DNA of 8,264 bases from Bacteroidaceae bacterium (GTDB taxonomy: Bacteria; Bacteroidota; Bacteroidia; Bacteroidales; Bacteroidaceae), in contig JAGCWG010000139.1 of NCBI GenBank assembly GCA_017961965.1, forward strand, positions 1 to 8,264, read 5' to 3'. A program made the translations under genes and the position numbers. Each line of letters opens with the position of its first letter. Position 1 is the first letter of the stretch. Positions 6,234-8,264 of the stretch are shown here, piece after piece. Below the pieces are notes generated by a model, which searched no databases, had not been told where the DNA came from, and saw only the letters and a list, made by a program, of their open reading frames with translations.

Positions 6234-8264
6234 TTATTTGCTTCTTTTGCGTGATTTACCTTTTTTTCCTTTTCCTTTCGCTTTTTTAGTATCAGAGTAA
6301 ACGAAATTCTTGAAGAAAGGTACACTCTCGGAGTCATCATCCGTAAGTTTCTTCACAAACTCATAGTCAAGCTGCTTTCTGTACAGATTGGCAGATGCCA
6401 CCTTGATGCGGATAGGGTCACCAAGCGTGAATGTGTGATGCGTCTTACGACCTACGAGACGATAGTTGCGGTCATCGTAGTCGAAAGCCTCATCACCAAG
6501 GAAACGAACCTGAATCAATCCCTCGCACTTGTTCTCGTCTATCTCTGCATAGATTCCGAACTCGGTAACACCACTTATCTTGGCATCAAACTCCTGACCT
6601 ATCTTGTCAGCCATGAACTCAACCTGCTTGTACTTGATACTTGCACGTTCAGCTGCTGCTGCAAGTTGTTCCATGCTACTGCTGTGCTCACAGAGAGCCT
6701 CATACTTCTTCTGACTTGCGCTCTTGCCTCCTGCCTCATAACGGGTTAGGAGACGATGAACCATCGTGTCTGGATAACGACGGATAGGTGATGTGAAGTG
6801 TGTATAGTAGTCGAACGCAAGTCCGTAGTGACCTATGTTGTCTGTTGAATATCTTGCCTTTGACATAGCACGAAGGCTAAGGTTCTCCACAAGGTTCTCA
6901 GCCTTGCCACCCTTTGTTCCTGCAATGAAGTTGTTGAGACTTGAAGCCACCTCTGTCTTCGAGCCTTCGGTACGAAGATTGAATCCCATACGAGATGCAA
7001 GCTTAGCAAGATTGTCAAGCTTTGTTGGGTCTGGCACATCGTGAATACGGTATGGAAGCACCTTGGCTACACCACCTTTCTTTACCTTACCAACACTCTC
7101 GGCAACAATACGGTTGGCAAGGAGCATGAACTCCTCAACGAGTTTGTTGGCATCCTTGGCACGCTTGAAATATACGCTGAGTGGTTTACCCTTCTCGTCA
7201 ATCTCGAAACGTACCTCCTCACGGTCAAAGTTGATAGCACCCTTCTTGAAGCGTGCATCCCTCAACTTCTTTGCAAGACGGTTGAGTGTGATAAGTTCGT
7301 CTGCGTATGTCTCAGCATCTGGCTGTACTGTGTCCTTTGTAACCTCCTGTGCTGGTATTGGCTCTGTAGGCTTTATCTTGCCTGCGGCTATGTCGGCACA
7401 CTCAGTCGCCTCATTATGATTCTCAAGCAAAGCCTGTACCTCCTCGTATGTGAAACGACGGTTACTCTTGATGACTGTATGCTTGATGCGGTAGTTGAGC
7501 ACCTCGGCTTCCTCATTAAGGTCGAAGATGGCTGAGTATGTGAGTTTCTCTTCATCAGGACGGAGAGAACAGATAAAGTTACAAAGACGCTCCGGGAGCA
7601 TAGGAATTGTGCGGTCAACAAGATAGATGGATGTTGCACGCTTCTGTGCTTCCTGATCGATGATGCTACCCTCAAGCACATAGTGACTTACGTCTGCAAT
7701 ATGTACTCCTACTTCCCACACGCCATCCTTAATCTTCTTGATGGAAATGGCATCGTCAAAGTCCTTGGCATCACGTGGGTCGATAGTGAATGTGAGCGTG
7801 TCACGGAAGTCCTCACGCTTGGCTATCTCCTCTGGAGTTATTCCTGGGTCGATGGCATCAGCTGCCTTCTCCACCTCAGCAGGGTAAGAATATGGAAGTC
7901 CGTACTCTGCAAGGATTGCGTGCATCTCAGTATTATTGTCACCACTCTTACCGAGCACCTCGACAATCTCGCCAATAGGATTGCGTGCATCCATTGGCCA
8001 GTCCTTGACACGTACTGCTACCTTCTCACCATTCTTGCCACCCTTGAGTTCGTCAAGAGGAATGGTGATGTCACGAAGCATACTTGCATTAGGTGTGAGG
8101 AGATAAGCCTTGTTTGGCTGCACATCGAGAGTACCAACCCATATTTTGTCACTACGCTTGACTATTTCAGTTACCGTTCCGTGCAACTTACTGCTTCCAC
8201 GCTTCTTGGCAAGGAGATTGATCCTCACACGGTCACCAGGAAGTGCATGAAGTGTGTCTTCGTC
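6234..8264 (-). CDS. rnr: Ribonuclease R (3'-5' exoribonuclease), N-terminus outside window
   Basis: RNase R is a processive, Mg-dependent 3'-to-5' exoribonuclease that degrades structured RNA in the cytoplasm. There are 676 codons visible; the frame is open to base 8264, so the GTG at 8228 is an internal valine, not the start. In visible numbering, the end of the first cold-shock domain (HALPGDRV) opens the piece, the second cold-shock domain runs to about residue 110, and the RNB catalytic domain follows. TFTIDPRDAKDFDDA carries the four metal-binding Asp (D162, D168, D170, D171), Y214 fits the stacking Tyr, and HFTSPIRRYPDTMVHR is at 489-504. An S1 domain follows (about 558-634), then a Lys-rich tail ending KKGKSRKRSK. 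Probably 100-150 N-terminal residues are missing. An unusual Pro- and Glu-containing segment (about 281-320) interrupts the RNB domain. Transcription ends at the hairpin 11 bases downstream. Confidence 0.95.
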   Translation of the reverse strand, partial: DEDTLHALPGDRVRINLLAKKRGSSKLHGTVTEIVKRSDKIWVGTLDVQPNKAYLLTPNASMLRDITIPLDELKGGKNGEKVAVRVKDWPMDARNPIGEIVEVLGKSGDNNTEMHAILAEYGLPYSYPAEVEKAADAIDPGITPEEIAKREDFRDTLTFTIDPRDAKDFDDAISIKKIKDGVWEVGVHIADVSHYVLEGSIIDQEAQKRATSIYLVDRTIPMLPERLCNFICSLRPDEEKLTYSAIFDLNEEAEVLNYRIKHTVIKSNRRFTYEEVQALLENHNEATECADIAAGKIKPTEPIPAQEVTKDTVQPDAETYADELITLNRLAKKLRDARFKKGAINFDREEVRFEIDEKGKPLSVYFKRAKDANKLVEEFMLLANRIVAESVGKVKKGGVAKVLPYRIHDVPDPTKLDNLAKLASRMGFNLRTEGSKTEVASSLNNFIAGTKGGKAENLVENLSLRAMSKARYSTDNIGHYGLAFDYYTHFTSPIRRYPDTMVHRLLTRYEAGGKSASQKKYEALCEHSSSMEQLAAAAERASIKYKQVEFMADKIGQEFDAKISGVTEFGIYAEIDENKCEGLIQVRFLGDEAFDYDDRNYRLVGRKTHHTFTLGDPIRIKVASANLYRKQLDYEFVKKLTDDDSESVPFFKNFVYSDTKKAKGKGKKGKSRKRSK

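Noticed and set aside
7041..7535. Plus-strand open frame of 164 codons, hydrophobic and Cys-rich
   Set aside because: Antisense to the RNB domain of RNase R. The hydrophobic look comes from complementing Lys/Glu-rich codons.
6226..8228. GTG at 8228 as the start of RNase R
   Set aside because: The frame stays open to the window edge and the upstream residues (HALPGDRV) match the family, so the true start is outside.

Overview
The window looks like chromosomal DNA from a Bacteroidota species, most likely order Bacteroidales and plausibly a Prevotella-like genus. The evidence is a DUF2723 multi-spanning membrane protein of the Bacteroidetes type, a lipoprotein serpin with an acidic stretch after the lipid-bearing Cys, moderate GC, start codons without Shine-Dalgarno sequences but with A-rich leaders, and promoter boxes matching the Bacteroidetes -7 consensus TAnnTTTG. 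The genus is an inference; no rRNA or other marker is present.

Layout: (1) 1-312, minus strand: the N-terminal third of epoxyqueuosine reductase QueG, cut by the window edge. (2) 313-426: a divergent intergenic region with a TAnnTTTG box on each strand. (3) 427-1734, plus strand: a secreted serpin lipoprotein. (4) 1735-1819: a short convergent intergenic region holding two GC-rich inverted repeats. (5) 1820-2461, minus strand: a small NodB-type (CE4) polysaccharide deacetylase with all catalytic motifs. (6) 2462-2559: a spacer with a long imperfect hairpin. (7) 2560-5997, minus strand: a 1145-residue DUF2723 (GT-C-like) membrane protein. (8) 5998-6233: the most structured non-coding stretch, with a T-rich leader, a 12-bp dyad, a perfect 7-bp hairpin, a four-unit 11-bp-periodic repeat and the rnr terminator. 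(9) 6234-8264, minus strand: ribonuclease R without its N-terminus, cut by the window edge.

The minus-strand genes rnr, DUF2723 and deacetylase point the same way. A good intrinsic terminator follows rnr, so DUF2723 probably starts from its own promoter in 5998-6180. The deacetylase may be read through from DUF2723 past a hairpin. DUF2723 is related to protein O-mannosyltransferases and the deacetylase acts on glycans, so a shared envelope-glycan role is possible but not demonstrated. The serpin is likely anchored in the outer membrane as a protease inhibitor and is separately transcribed. QueG (tRNA queuosine) and RNase R (RNA decay) are housekeeping.

No mobile element, CRISPR array, tRNA or rRNA was found. 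Most of the window is ordinary. The points most worth a second look are the repeat array upstream of DUF2723, the serpin reactive loop, and an insertion in the RNase R catalytic domain.
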